Positions 55,891 to 64,000 of a DNA stretch of 64,000 nucleotides are shown here, piece after piece. Under the pieces are notes generated by a model. That model was not told the DNA's origin, ran no database searches, and was given only the letters and a program-made list of their open reading frames with translations. The DNA lies in contig JAUNEB010000001.1 of assembly GCA_030525795.1 (NCBI GenBank), positions 92,565 to 156,564 of the forward strand, written 5' to 3'. The stretch comes from Aerococcaceae bacterium. Lineage in GTDB: Bacteria > Bacillota > Bacilli > Lactobacillales > Aerococcaceae. Each line of letters starts with the position of its first letter. Within the stretch, counting starts at the first letter, position 1. A program made the position numbers and the translations under genes.

Positions 55891-57406
55891 ACAACAAAAA
55901 CCAGCTATTGACTGGTTTATTACGATAGTGCCTCTTGTGATAGTCGCGTTATTATGCGGCGTTTTGATGTTGAACCCCACGCAATCAACGCTTATATTAC
56001 AAGCGATACGCTCATTTTTGGGGAATACGGCAGGCTTGTACTATGCCGTACTCGGATTGGGAATGGTGTTATTAAGCTTTTATATCGCCTTTTCAAAATA
56101 CGGACAAGTTAAGCTAGGAACCATTGAAAAACCACAGTATCGCTCATTTCAGTGGGGAGCAATGATTTTTACGTCAACAATGGCGGCAGATATTTTGTTT
56201 TTCTCGTTAATTGAGTGGGCGTTGTACGCTGGAGAACCACACGTACAACAACTTGGCAACCTCCAAAAATGGGCCTCTACTTACCCGTTATTTCATTGGG
56301 GGCCAATTCCGTGGAGCTTTTATATTATTTTAGCGATTGCATTCGGGTTCATGATTCATGTCCGTGGACGCAATCGGCAACGTTTTTCGGAGGCGTGCCG
56401 TCCCTTACTCAAAGAAAAAGTTGACGGATTACTAGGACGTGTCATCGACTTAGTGGCGATTTTCTCATTAATTGCAGGAACAGCGACAACATTTTCCGTG
56501 GCAACGCCCCTCCTTACTTCAGCCGTTGGAAAAGTATTCGGCTTAAAAGTCACATTAGCGTTAAATATCGGGATTTTACTTTTCATTGCGATTGTTTATA
56601 CATTGACGGTGTGGTTAGGCATGGAGGCCGTATCTAAATTAGCTTCTTATTGTGCCTATTTATTCATCGCAGTGTTGCTCTATTTCTTGGTGTTTGGTGG
56701 CGAAATGACGTATATTTTAGAGAGCGGTTTTTCAGCACTAGGTAATTTGGCACAACATTTTATTGAAATGGCGACGTGGATGGATCCGTTGCGCGAAACT
56801 TCTTTTCCACAACAATGGACGATTTATTATTGGTCCTATTGGATGGTTTGGTGTGTGGCAACGCCGTTTTTCATCGGGATGATTAGTAAAGGGCGTACGA
56901 TTAAGCAGACGGTTCTAGGCGCGTATTCGTGGGGTTTGGCAGGAACGTTTACATCGTTTATTATCTTAGGTAATTACGGATTGGCGCAACAATTAAAGCA
57001 CGGGCACGATATCGTCGGCTTCCTCAAAAATGGTGGGGCATATTCGGAGGCGATTATCAAAATTTTTGATACATTACCGTTAAGTTCGATTGGATTGATT
57101 TTGCTCGTCATTACGATGATTGCGTTTTACGCAACAACATTCGATTCGATTACAATGGTCGTTTCATCGTATTCTTATAAGCAATTAGAAGCGCACCAAG
57201 AACCTTCAAAAGGAATCAAAGTATTTTGGTCGCTCGTATTCATTTTGTTTCCGATTGCGCTTATTTTTTCAGAAAGTTCGTTGTATAGCTTGCAGTCGGT
57301 ATCGATTATTGCGGCGTTTCCTTTAGGGATAATTATCGTCATAATTATTGCGAGTTTTTTGAAAGATATTCAACAATATTGGCATAATAAAGAAAGCATA
57401 GACTGA
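55883..57406 (+). CDS. BCCT-family choline/betaine transporter
   Basis: The 507-residue protein has about 12 membrane helices and the BCCT signature QQWTIYYWSYWMVWCVATPFFIGMISKGRTI. Other family signs are FFSLIEWALYAGEP and FHWGPIPWSFY. BCCT carriers (OpuD, BetT) import choline, betaine or carnitine. Placed directly behind CDP-choline genes, choline uptake for glycan decoration is the most likely role, taking the place of LicB of other lic loci. A bidirectional terminator follows. Confidence 0.88.
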   Translation: MLKQQKPAIDWFITIVPLVIVALLCGVLMLNPTQSTLILQAIRSFLGNTAGLYYAVLGLGMVLLSFYIAFSKYGQVKLGTIEKPQYRSFQWGAMIFTSTMAADILFFSLIEWALYAGEPHVQQLGNLQKWASTYPLFHWGPIPWSFYIILAIAFGFMIHVRGRNRQRFSEACRPLLKEKVDGLLGRVIDLVAIFSLIAGTATTFSVATPLLTSAVGKVFGLKVTLALNIGILLFIAIVYTLTVWLGMEAVSKLASYCAYLFIAVLLYFLVFGGEMTYILESGFSALGNLAQHFIEMATWMDPLRETSFPQQWTIYYWSYWMVWCVATPFFIGMISKGRTIKQTVLGAYSWGLAGTFTSFIILGNYGLAQQLKHGHDIVGFLKNGGAYSEAIIKIFDTLPLSSIGLILLVITMIAFYATTFDSITMVVSSYSYKQLEAHQEPSKGIKVFWSLVFILFPIALIFSESSLYSLQSVSIIAAFPLGIIIVIIIASFLKDIQQYWHNKESID

Positions 57407-57424
57407 TTTGTCTATGCTTTTTCG
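57393..57424. terminator. Bidirectional terminator
   Basis: Eleven-base arms AAAGCATAGAC and GTCTATGCTTT with a 6-base loop; it contains the stop of the BCCT gene and faces the convergent galU. Confidence 0.9.
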
Positions 57425-57426
57425 TA

Positions 57427-58299
57427 TTAAAGTTTTTTAGCTAAGTTGAGGAGATACTCCTTAAATTCATCTTTTGTTTCAGGATGGATTAAGCCGTATT
57501 GAATTGATTTTTTCATGAAGCCAAGTTTGTTGCCGACATCGTAACGTGTGCCGTCGATTTTTTTGGCAAAAACGCGTTGTGTCTGGTTCAAAATATGAAT
57601 CGCATCAGTAAGTTGGACTTCATCTTCCACAGTCGGCTCTAATTTTTCTAAAATTTCGAAAATTTCAGGTGTCAAAATATAGCGGCCTGCGATGGCTAAA
57701 TTACTTGGCGCTTGTGAAGGTGCGGGTTTTTCAACTAAGCGTTGAACGTTGTAAACACCTGTTGTACGCTCATTGGCAATATCGACAATGCCGTATTGAG
57801 CAGTTTCTTCGGGACTGACCTCTAAGACCGCAAAATTTGCCGCGTGTGTTTCGTCATACAAATCAATCAATTGCTTCATGACAGGCGTGTCGCTTTCCAT
57901 AATATTGTCGCCTAATAAAACAGCGAACGGCTCTCCCGCAACGAAAGCTTTCGCTTGCAAAATAGCGTCGCCTAAACCTCTTGGATAAGATTGACGTTTG
58001 AAATATAAGTGCGCTTTTGGTGTAGATTGCACTAATTCTAACAATGCCGTTTTGCCTTTACTTTCTAAGTTGTTTTCCAATTCAATATTTGAGTCAAAAT
58101 GGTCTTCAATTGGACGTTTGCTTTTTCCTGTAATAATTAAAATTTCTTCGATACCTGACGCGAGCGCTTCTTCAACGATGAATTGAATAATCGGCTTATC
58201 AACAATCGGTAACATTTCTTTTGCGAATGCCTTTGTAGCAGGCAAAAAGCTGGTGCCGTAGCCAGCGGCTGGGATGATGGCTTTGCGAATTTTTGGCAT
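57427..58299 (-). CDS. galU: UTP-glucose-1-phosphate uridylyltransferase
   Basis: The 290-residue protein starts IRKAIIPAAGYGTSFLPATKAFAKEMLPIVDKPIIQFIVEEAL, the GalU signature with the usual R of G-T-R-x-L-P replaced by S (GTSFLP), and has LGDNIMESDTPVMKQL and KKIDGTRYDVGNKLGF. It makes UDP-glucose for glycolipid, teichoic acid and exopolysaccharide synthesis. The Ser substitution also occurs in some lactobacillar GalU. AAGGAG precedes the start. Confidence 0.94.
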   Translation of the reverse strand: MPKIRKAIIPAAGYGTSFLPATKAFAKEMLPIVDKPIIQFIVEEALASGIEEILIITGKSKRPIEDHFDSNIELENNLESKGKTALLELVQSTPKAHLYFKRQSYPRGLGDAILQAKAFVAGEPFAVLLGDNIMESDTPVMKQLIDLYDETHAANFAVLEVSPEETAQYGIVDIANERTTGVYNVQRLVEKPAPSQAPSNLAIAGRYILTPEIFEILEKLEPTVEDEVQLTDAIHILNQTQRVFAKKIDGTRYDVGNKLGFMKKSIQYGLIHPETKDEFKEYLLNLAKKL

Positions 58300-58334
58300 G
58301 GATAAAACTCCTTCATTGATAATTGCGTACTTCC

Positions 58335-58363
58335 ACTATATCAATTATAGAAAATGTAGTCAA
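58335..58363 (-). promoter_or_regulatory. Promoter of galU
   Basis: Minus-strand TTGACT (58358-58363) and TATAGT (58335-58340), spacer 17. Confidence 0.6.
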
Positions 58364-58447
58364 GGAAAGGTATATTCTTCATTTTTTACTACGCGATTAA
58401 GCAAAATTGGTGTATAATAGATGTATTGTGATTAAAGGAGTGAAGGA

Positions 58448-59359
58448 ATGAAATCACCAATTTTGGTTGTGATGGCAGCGGGGATGGGCAGTCGCTACGG
58501 CGGACTGAAACAAATTGATCCGATTGGCCCATATGGTGAAGTGCTATTAGATTATTCATTGTACGATGCCAAAAAGGCCGGTTTTGAGACCGTTGTGTTT
58601 ATTATTAAATCAGAAATTGAATCCGTATTCAAAGAAAGGATTGGTAACCGTATCGCGCAACATATGGAAGTGCGTTATGCGTTTCAAGAGTTGGAAAGTA
58701 TTCCGCAACCTTATGAAGTGCCACACGATCGTACGAAACCTTGGGGGACAGCACACGCAGTTTGGTGCGCCAAATCGCAAATTGATGCGCCATTTGCAGT
58801 GATTAACGCCGACGATTTTTATGGGGCGCAAGCATTTGAACAAATGTATCAACATTTGAAAACAACGCAGGAAAGCGCGATGGTTGGTTATGAATTAGGC
58901 CGTACTTTATCCGAAAATGGCGCGGTGTCACGCGGTTTGTGCCAAGTGGATGCTAACGGCTATTTGCAAGAAATCGAAGAGCAAACGCATATCGAGCAAC
59001 ACGAAAATCGCATTCGTTATACCGAAAACGGTACCGACTGGCAAGAAGTTGCAGCAGACACGCTCGTTTCGATGAATATGTGGGGATTTGCAGCAGATTT
59101 TCCGCAGCGCATCGAGAGCCAATTAGTCAACTTTTTGGAAAAGGCATTGGCAAACAATCCACAAAAAGCAGAATTCTACTTGCCGAGCGTGGTGCGCCAT
59201 TATATGCACCAAGAGCAGTTGCCTGTTCGCGTATTGCCGACGCAAGCGCAATGGGTAGGCGTGACGTATGCGGACGATAAGCCGCTCGTTCAACAACAAT
59301 TGCAAACGTGGATGCGACAAGGCATTTACACAAGCCCATTATGGGAATCATTCATCTAA
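58448..59359 (+). CDS. Sugar-1-phosphate nucleotidyltransferase
   Basis: The 303-residue protein starts ILVVMAAGMGSRYGGLKQIDPIGPYGEVLLDYSLYDA and has WGTAHAVWCAKSQIDAPFAVINADDFYG. This branch of nucleotidyltransferases is often encoded beside N-acetylhexosamine 1-kinases and acts as a uridylyltransferase for the resulting sugar phosphate, as in the bifidobacterial lnp locus. Here the kinase gene follows 18 bases later. Substrate (GlcNAc-1-P, GalNAc-1-P or Glc-1-P) is not determinable. AAAGGAGTG precedes the ATG; a TATAAT lies at about 58412. Confidence 0.82.
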   Translation: MKSPILVVMAAGMGSRYGGLKQIDPIGPYGEVLLDYSLYDAKKAGFETVVFIIKSEIESVFKERIGNRIAQHMEVRYAFQELESIPQPYEVPHDRTKPWGTAHAVWCAKSQIDAPFAVINADDFYGAQAFEQMYQHLKTTQESAMVGYELGRTLSENGAVSRGLCQVDANGYLQEIEEQTHIEQHENRIRYTENGTDWQEVAADTLVSMNMWGFAADFPQRIESQLVNFLEKALANNPQKAEFYLPSVVRHYMHQEQLPVRVLPTQAQWVGVTYADDKPLVQQQLQTWMRQGIYTSPLWESFI

Positions 59360-59377
59360 AAAAAGGAGCCATGTTTA

Positions 59378-60484
59378 ATGACAGATACACTCGCAAAACA
59401 AGCTTATGACTTATATGATTTAGAAGGAACATTGGAAAGCTTGACGCCGTTTGGCAACGGCTTAATCAATCGCACTTACGAAATTCATCAACGCCATGCG
59501 AACGGCAGCTTGAAACGCTATATTTTACAATGTATCAATCACCAAATTTTTCCAGATGTAGCGGGACTAATGAACAATATCGTGTTAGTGACGAACTTCT
59601 TGAAAGAACGTAGCCGCCAAAATGGTGGCGATCCTGACCGTGAAACGCTGACCGTCATTTATGCCAAAGACAACCAACCGTTTGTGCAATTGTCAGATGG
59701 CAGTTATTGGCGCATTTATCCATTTGTGGAAGATACTTTTTGCTTGGACAAAGTAGAAAATGACGCGCAATTTTATGAGACAGGGCGCGCATTCGGGGCG
59801 TTTCAAGCCGCTTTAAGCAAGTTTGACGCGAGCCAATTAGTCGAAGTTATCGCAAAATTCCACGACACGCGCCATCGTTACGCGCAATTTGAAGAAGCCG
59901 TATTAGCGAACAAAGTAGGTCGTGTAGCCGAACTCGCTACCGAAATCGACTTCATTCGTCAGCGCAAAGCCGATTGTTATTTCTTGTACGATTTGTTGGA
60001 TAAAGGCGAATTGCCATTGCGCGTGACCCACAATGATACGAAGTTGAACAATATTTTGATGGATAACCAAACACAAAAAGGCATTTGTATTGTCGATTTG
60101 GATACGATTATGCCAGGGATTTCGGTGTTTGATTTCGGGGACAGTATTCGTTATGGTGCCAATGATTGTGCAGAAGACGAGCCTGATTTAGCCAAAGTCA
60201 ATTTTGATGCGCATTTATTTGATGTGTATGCAAAAGGCTTTTTGGAAGGGGCAAATGGCATGTTGACGGCGCGTGAAGTTGAACTGCTTCCTTGGGGCGC
60301 GCGCGTCATTACGCTAGAGCAAGGCATTCGTTTCTTAACGGATTATATTAACGGCGATGTGTATTATGGCACGACGCGTGTTGGGCAAAACTTGGACCGT
60401 GCGCGTACGCAATTCAAACTCGTTCAAGATATGGAAGCGCAATGGGAAAAGTTGCAAGCCATTATTCAAAAATATCAAGCTTAA
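59378..60484 (+). CDS. N-acetylhexosamine 1-kinase-like protein (NahK/APH fold)
   Basis: The 368-residue protein has FGNGLINRTYEI near the N-terminus, the ATP-site region RYILQCINHQIF, the catalytic loop VTHNDTKLNNILMD and the metal motif CIVDLDTIMPG. These match NahK/LnpB of bifidobacteria, which phosphorylates GlcNAc/GalNAc at C1. With the preceding nucleotidyltransferase it would salvage free N-acetylhexosamine to UDP-sugar. No lacto-N-biose phosphorylase gene is in the window. AAAAGGAG precedes the ATG. Confidence 0.83.
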   Translation: MTDTLAKQAYDLYDLEGTLESLTPFGNGLINRTYEIHQRHANGSLKRYILQCINHQIFPDVAGLMNNIVLVTNFLKERSRQNGGDPDRETLTVIYAKDNQPFVQLSDGSYWRIYPFVEDTFCLDKVENDAQFYETGRAFGAFQAALSKFDASQLVEVIAKFHDTRHRYAQFEEAVLANKVGRVAELATEIDFIRQRKADCYFLYDLLDKGELPLRVTHNDTKLNNILMDNQTQKGICIVDLDTIMPGISVFDFGDSIRYGANDCAEDEPDLAKVNFDAHLFDVYAKGFLEGANGMLTAREVELLPWGARVITLEQGIRFLTDYINGDVYYGTTRVGQNLDRARTQFKLVQDMEAQWEKLQAIIQKYQA

Positions 60485-60487
60485 TAG

Positions 60488-60517
60488 AGTTGGGCCTTTT
60501 TGGCTCAACTTTTTTTG
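60488..60517 (+). terminator. Terminator of the kinase operon
   Basis: Arms AGTTGgGCC and GGCtCAACT around a T-rich loop, followed by TTTTTTT. Confidence 0.82.
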
Positions 60518-60603
60518 CGAACTTTTGAGCTTTTGGGGTGTATAATTGTTCACGAAATTGGTATAATAAACAAAGTAAAGTCAATTAGAAAGGATGTCTA
60601 AGG

Positions 60604-61446
60604 ATGACCGAAGTCAAAAAAATTAAACGCAATCATCGCATGTTGTTTATCAGCCAATATTTGGTCGAAAATCCGAACAAATTAGTAAGCTTGACATATT
60701 TTGTGGATTATTTCAACTGCGCAAAATCGTCCATTAGTGAAGATGTGGATTTTTTGCGAGAAGTGTTTGAATACAATGGAATTGGTGAAATTCATACTGT
60801 AACAGGTGTGGCAGGGGGAATTATTTTCCGTCCGAACATGAAAACGGAAGAAGTGGACGAGCTATTTGCCTTACTCCAAAATACGCTTAAAACCGGCAAA
60901 CGTATTTTGCCAGGAAATTATGTGTACGTCGGCGATTTGCTCCAAGAGCCAGAAACGTTGAATCGCATCGCAAAATTGATGGCCATGCGCTATCAAGGTC
61001 AAAATATTGATGCAATTATGACCATCGAAACAAAAGGAATCGGCTTGGCCGTCGCCGTTGCGCGCTACTTGAACGTTCCGTATGTCGTCGTGCGCCGCGA
61101 ACGCAACGATGCCGAAGGTTCCACCGTTTCGGTGCGCTATGTGTCGGGTTCCTTGCAAAAAGTCAAAAAAATGGAATTGTCCAAATTGAGCTTGAAACCG
61201 AACAGCAACGTGCTAATTGTTGATGACTTTTTGCGCAATGGTGGCACGATTAACGGCTTGATGGCCATGACAGAAGAATTTGATTGCCGCGTTGCAGGTG
61301 TGTGCGTTCTCGCCCAAAATATCGACCAAGAAAAACAAGCGTTGCCTGCGGAATGTGTCTCGCTTTTGGATGTACAAATTGTATATAATGCAGATGCGGG
61401 AACTTACCAGCTCAGCATTGAAAAAGGAAATTTTTTTAATAAATAA
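60604..61446 (+). CDS. purR: Purine operon repressor PurR
   Basis: The 280-residue protein has an N-terminal winged helix (RMLFISQYLVENPNKLVSLTYFVDYFNCAKSSISEDVDFL) and a phosphoribosyltransferase-like domain with the PRPP motif NVLIVDDFLRNGGTINGL. Gram-positive PurR binds PurBox sites; PRPP relieves repression. It lies next to glmU and prs; prs makes PRPP, the effector. AGAAAGGATG precedes the ATG. Confidence 0.95.
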   Translation: MTEVKKIKRNHRMLFISQYLVENPNKLVSLTYFVDYFNCAKSSISEDVDFLREVFEYNGIGEIHTVTGVAGGIIFRPNMKTEEVDELFALLQNTLKTGKRILPGNYVYVGDLLQEPETLNRIAKLMAMRYQGQNIDAIMTIETKGIGLAVAVARYLNVPYVVVRRERNDAEGSTVSVRYVSGSLQKVKKMELSKLSLKPNSNVLIVDDFLRNGGTINGLMAMTEEFDCRVAGVCVLAQNIDQEKQALPAECVSLLDVQIVYNADAGTYQLSIEKGNFFNK

Positions 61447-61505
61447 ATGGATAAATGACACGCAAAAAGGTATAATAAAACCAGAGAAATTAAAGGAGTG
61501 TTGTC

Positions 61506-62876
61506 ATGGAAAAACGAATGGCAGTCGTCTTAGCAGCAGGAAAAGGGACGCGCATGAAGTCAAAATTATATAAAGTATTGCATCCAGTTTGCGGGTTGCC
61601 GATGGTTGAACACGTCATTCGTGCCGTCGAAAAAAGTGGCGCTTCTCAAATCGTTTCGATTATCGGACACGGCGCTGAGCATGTCAAAGCGGTTTTGCAA
61701 GAGCGTTCGCATTACGCTTTCCAAGAAGAACAGCTCGGAACAGGACATGCCGTTTTGCAAGCGAAAGACTTGTTGGCTCATTTGGATGGAAGTACGTTAG
61801 TTATTTGTGGCGACACGCCGCTTTTGACGCACGAAACGTTGGCGCAACTATTCCAAGAGCATGAACAATCGGGTGCCAAAGCGACGATTTTGACGGCGAT
61901 TGCAACAGACCCAACGGGGTACGGGCGTGTTATTCGTGACGCGACAGGTGCCGTTACTAAAATTGTCGAGCAAAAAGACGCAACTTCTGAAGAATTGGCC
62001 GTTTGCGAAATCAATACGGGCACTTACGTATTCGACAATCAGATGCTTTTTGAAAAATTAGCGAACGTTACTAATCAAAATGCAAGTGGCGAATATTATT
62101 TGACAGATGTAATTGAATTGTTAAAGCAAGACGGTGCTTTAGTTGGCGCACACATTTTGCCAAACATGCAAGAGTCATTAGGCGTGAACGACCGAGTGGC
62201 GCTCGCGCAAGCAACCAAAATCATGCAACAACGCATCAACGAAGCGCATATGCGTAACGGTGTGACGATGATTGCACCCGAAACAACATACATCGAAGTA
62301 GACGTTGAAATCGGCAGTGACACCATCGTTGAATCAGCGGTTTCCTTGAAAGGTACCACCAAAATCGGTGCGGAATGTTTCATCGGCACGCAAACAGAAA
62401 TCGTTGACAGTCATATTGCGGACGGCGTACACATTACGCAATCCGTCATTGAGCAATCCGTAGTCGAAGCGCAAGCAACGATTGGACCGTTTGCACACTT
62501 ACGTCCGAAGAGCCATCTCGGCGAACGCGTTCACGTCGGAAACTTTGTCGAAATCAAAAATAGCACGCTAGGAAATGATACGAAGGCAGGGCATTTGACT
62601 TACGTTGGCGATGCAGATTTAGGCGCTTCAATCAACTTAGGATGTGGGACGATTTTTGTGAATTATGATGGCAAATATAAATATCGCTCGACAGTTGGCG
62701 ATCAAGCATTCATCGGCTGCAACGCAAATATCATGTCGCCCGTGAATATCGGCGCGCGCGCGTTCGTGGCAGCAGGCACAACTGTGACACACGATATTCC
62801 TGAAGAATCCCTCGCCATTTCGCGCGTCAAACAATCAAACATTTCAAATTACTGGCAAAAATTTAGCAAAAAATAA
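61506..62876 (+). CDS. glmU: Bifunctional GlmU: GlcNAc-1-P uridylyltransferase / GlcN-1-P acetyltransferase
   Basis: The 456-residue protein has the N-terminal uridylyltransferase (AVVLAAGKGTRMKSKLYKVLHPVCGLPMVEHV; GDTPLLTHETL) and a C-terminal left-handed beta-helix of hexapeptide repeats (about 250-440). It makes UDP-GlcNAc for peptidoglycan and for the glycan genes upstream. TATAAT lies at 61471-61476. It is followed by prs with 21 bases between, the standard glmU-prs pair. Confidence 0.97.
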   Translation: MEKRMAVVLAAGKGTRMKSKLYKVLHPVCGLPMVEHVIRAVEKSGASQIVSIIGHGAEHVKAVLQERSHYAFQEEQLGTGHAVLQAKDLLAHLDGSTLVICGDTPLLTHETLAQLFQEHEQSGAKATILTAIATDPTGYGRVIRDATGAVTKIVEQKDATSEELAVCEINTGTYVFDNQMLFEKLANVTNQNASGEYYLTDVIELLKQDGALVGAHILPNMQESLGVNDRVALAQATKIMQQRINEAHMRNGVTMIAPETTYIEVDVEIGSDTIVESAVSLKGTTKIGAECFIGTQTEIVDSHIADGVHITQSVIEQSVVEAQATIGPFAHLRPKSHLGERVHVGNFVEIKNSTLGNDTKAGHLTYVGDADLGASINLGCGTIFVNYDGKYKYRSTVGDQAFIGCNANIMSPVNIGARAFVAAGTTVTHDIPEESLAISRVKQSNISNYWQKFSKK

Positions 62877-62897
62877 AAACTATTTGGAGGCGTTATT

Positions 62898-63878
62898 GTG
62901 AAACCATATAAAGATCCTAAACTCAAAATTTTCTCATTAAGTTCCAACCGACCACTCGCTGAAAAAATCGCAGATGCTGTGGGATTAGAGCTCGGACAGC
63001 TCACCATTCAACGTTTTGCAGACGGCGAAATCAAAGTCATGTTAGATGAAAGTATTCGAGGGGATCATGTCTATATTATCCAATCAACCTCTTTCCCAGT
63101 GAGCGACCACATGATGGAATTGCTCATTATGATTGACGCGCTCAAACGTGCGAGTGCCAAAACCATTAACGTCGTGCTTCCTTATTACGGCTATGCACGT
63201 CAAGAACGCAAAGCGCAACCACGCGAACCAATTACCGCAAAATTAGTCGCAAACATGATTACAGTTGCGGGCGCAGACCGCGTCTTGACACTTGATTTGC
63301 ACGCACCGCAAATTCAAGGATTCTTTGATATTCCTGTCGATCACTTAATGGGCGTGCCGTTGTTGGCAAACTATTTTATCGACAAAGGCTTGTACGGCGA
63401 TGACATTGTTGTCGTATCTCCTGACCACGGTGGTGTGACACGCGCTAGAAAATTAGCAGAATTTTTGAATACACCAATTGCGATTATTGACAAGCGCCGT
63501 CCAAAAGCGAACGTTGCGGAAGTTATGAACATCATCGGTGACGTCAAAGGCAAAAAATGTATCATCATAGATGACATGATTGACACAGCCGGAACCATTA
63601 CATTAGCAGCCGCGGCATTGCTAGACCAAGGAGCGGTAGAAGTTCACGTAAGTTGTACGCACGCCGTATTCTCAGGACCCGCTGTGGAACGCCTCGAAGA
63701 ATCCGAAATCAAATCTGTTGTCGTGACAGACTCCATTCAACAACCTGAAGAGCGCAAATTATCCAAACTAGAAACCGTCTCAGTAGCGGAATTGATTGCA
63801 GAAGCGATTCGTCGTGTCCACGAAAACCGCCCAGTCAGCCCACTTTTCAACGAAAAATTTAAGAAAAAACCACTCTAA
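62898..63878 (+). CDS. prs: Ribose-phosphate pyrophosphokinase
   Basis: The 326-residue protein has [17 protein letters not shown], the metal site [18 protein letters not shown], the flexible-loop region [16 protein letters not shown] and the PRPP loop [18 protein letters not shown]. It makes PRPP from ribose-5-phosphate and ATP for purine, pyrimidine and NAD synthesis. The start is GTG at 62898, set by GGAGG 7 bases upstream. Confidence 0.97.
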   Translation: MKPYKDPKLKIFSLSSNRPLAEKIADAVGLELGQLTIQRFADGEIKVMLDESIRGDHVYIIQSTSFPVSDHMMELLIMIDALKRASAKTINVVLPYYGYARQERKAQPREPITAKLVANMITVAGADRVLTLDLHAPQIQGFFDIPVDHLMGVPLLANYFIDKGLYGDDIVVVSPDHGGVTRARKLAEFLNTPIAIIDKRRPKANVAEVMNIIGDVKGKKCIIIDDMIDTAGTITLAAAALLDQGAVEVHVSCTHAVFSGPAVERLEESEIKSVVVTDSIQQPEERKLSKLETVSVAELIAEAIRRVHENRPVSPLFNEKFKKKPL

Positions 63879-63890
63879 ACAAGTGATGCC

Positions 63891-63926
63891 AAACCTCCAC
63901 TATGCATACGCATAGTGGAGGTTTTC
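63891..63926 (+). terminator. Terminator of prs
   Basis: Fifteen-base perfect arms (63891-63905, 63910-63924; AAACCTCCACTATGC and its complement) with a 4-base loop and T-run. The remaining 74 bases hold an A-tract and a possible TATAAT at 63987-63992, with no coding sequence seen. Confidence 0.93.
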
Positions 63927-64000
63927 TGTCTAAAACCTAAAAAATAAAATAAATGTTAAGAAAAACTTGCAAAAAAAAAAAAGCTTTATAATTACAAATA

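Noticed and set aside
63967-63992. Strong promoter at the right edge
   Set aside because: TTGCAA and TATAAT are only 14 bases apart and the downstream gene is outside the window.

Overview
The window reads as chromosome of a low-GC Gram-positive bacterium of the Lactobacillales type. Supporting signs are strong AAGGAGG-type ribosome binding sites, lipoprotein and signal-peptide architectures, a water-forming type NADH oxidase, Rex, CIRCE-controlled groESL, the phoH-ybeY-dgkA-era-recO order, the tsaB-rimI-tsaD order and a Gls24/Asp23-FakA pair. I cannot name the genus; a family such as Aerococcaceae, Carnobacteriaceae or Enterococcaceae would fit. No rRNA, tRNA, CRISPR array, insertion sequence or prophage was seen, and no gap between genes exceeds 300 bases.

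Layout. 1-11.5 kb: the end of a MacB-like ABC transporter, an MFS permease, three tandem paralogous membrane-anchored proteins of unknown function, a short sigma-54 gene, two convergent exported proteins, and a MarR-controlled heterodimeric multidrug ABC exporter. 11.5-14.9 kb: a pyrimidine-dimer-glycosylase-like gene divergent from nox, dps behind a Fur/PerR-like box, and an Xre regulator/membrane protein cassette with three regularly spaced operator-like sites. 14.9-23.1 kb: housekeeping operons (phoH, ybeY, dgkA, era, recO; tsaB, two acetyltransferases, tsaD) and two unknown genes. 23.2-34.2 kb: transketolase, NAD salvage (pncB, nadE), tagO-like wall/polysaccharide initiation, a pseudouridine synthase, an HrtBA-like ABC pair and uvrA. 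34.2-41.7 kb: rpmB, asp23, fakA-like, an ABC-F ATPase, rex and groES-groEL, with a 47-codon membrane ORF inserted between the two chaperonin genes.

41.7-57.4 kb is a surface-polysaccharide locus. It has a CpsB-type PHP phosphatase, a FlaA1/CapD-type dehydratase, a priming sugar transferase, an epimerase, glycosyltransferases, a Wzy-like polymerase, a Wzx flippase and a sulfotransferase-like protein. It is followed by a phosphocholine module: a winged-helix/LicC/LicA fusion, a second LicC-like cytidylyltransferase and a BCCT-type choline/betaine transporter. Together these suggest a glycan decorated with phosphocholine (or a related amino-alcohol) and perhaps sulfate. No LicD transferase and no Wzc/Wze-type kinase lie in the window. 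57.4-64 kb supplies activated sugars and nucleotides: galU, a second nucleotidyltransferase paired with an N-acetylhexosamine 1-kinase-like gene, purR, glmU and prs.

The most unusual points are the triple-domain LicC-LicA fusion, the ORF inside the groESL operon, the sulfotransferase-like gene among capsule genes, the three-operator Xre cassette, the sigma-54 protein that ends exactly at its RpoN box, and the fusion of a membrane domain to a putative Cys-dependent domain at 21.9-23.1 kb. All assignments come from reading the sequence without database searches.
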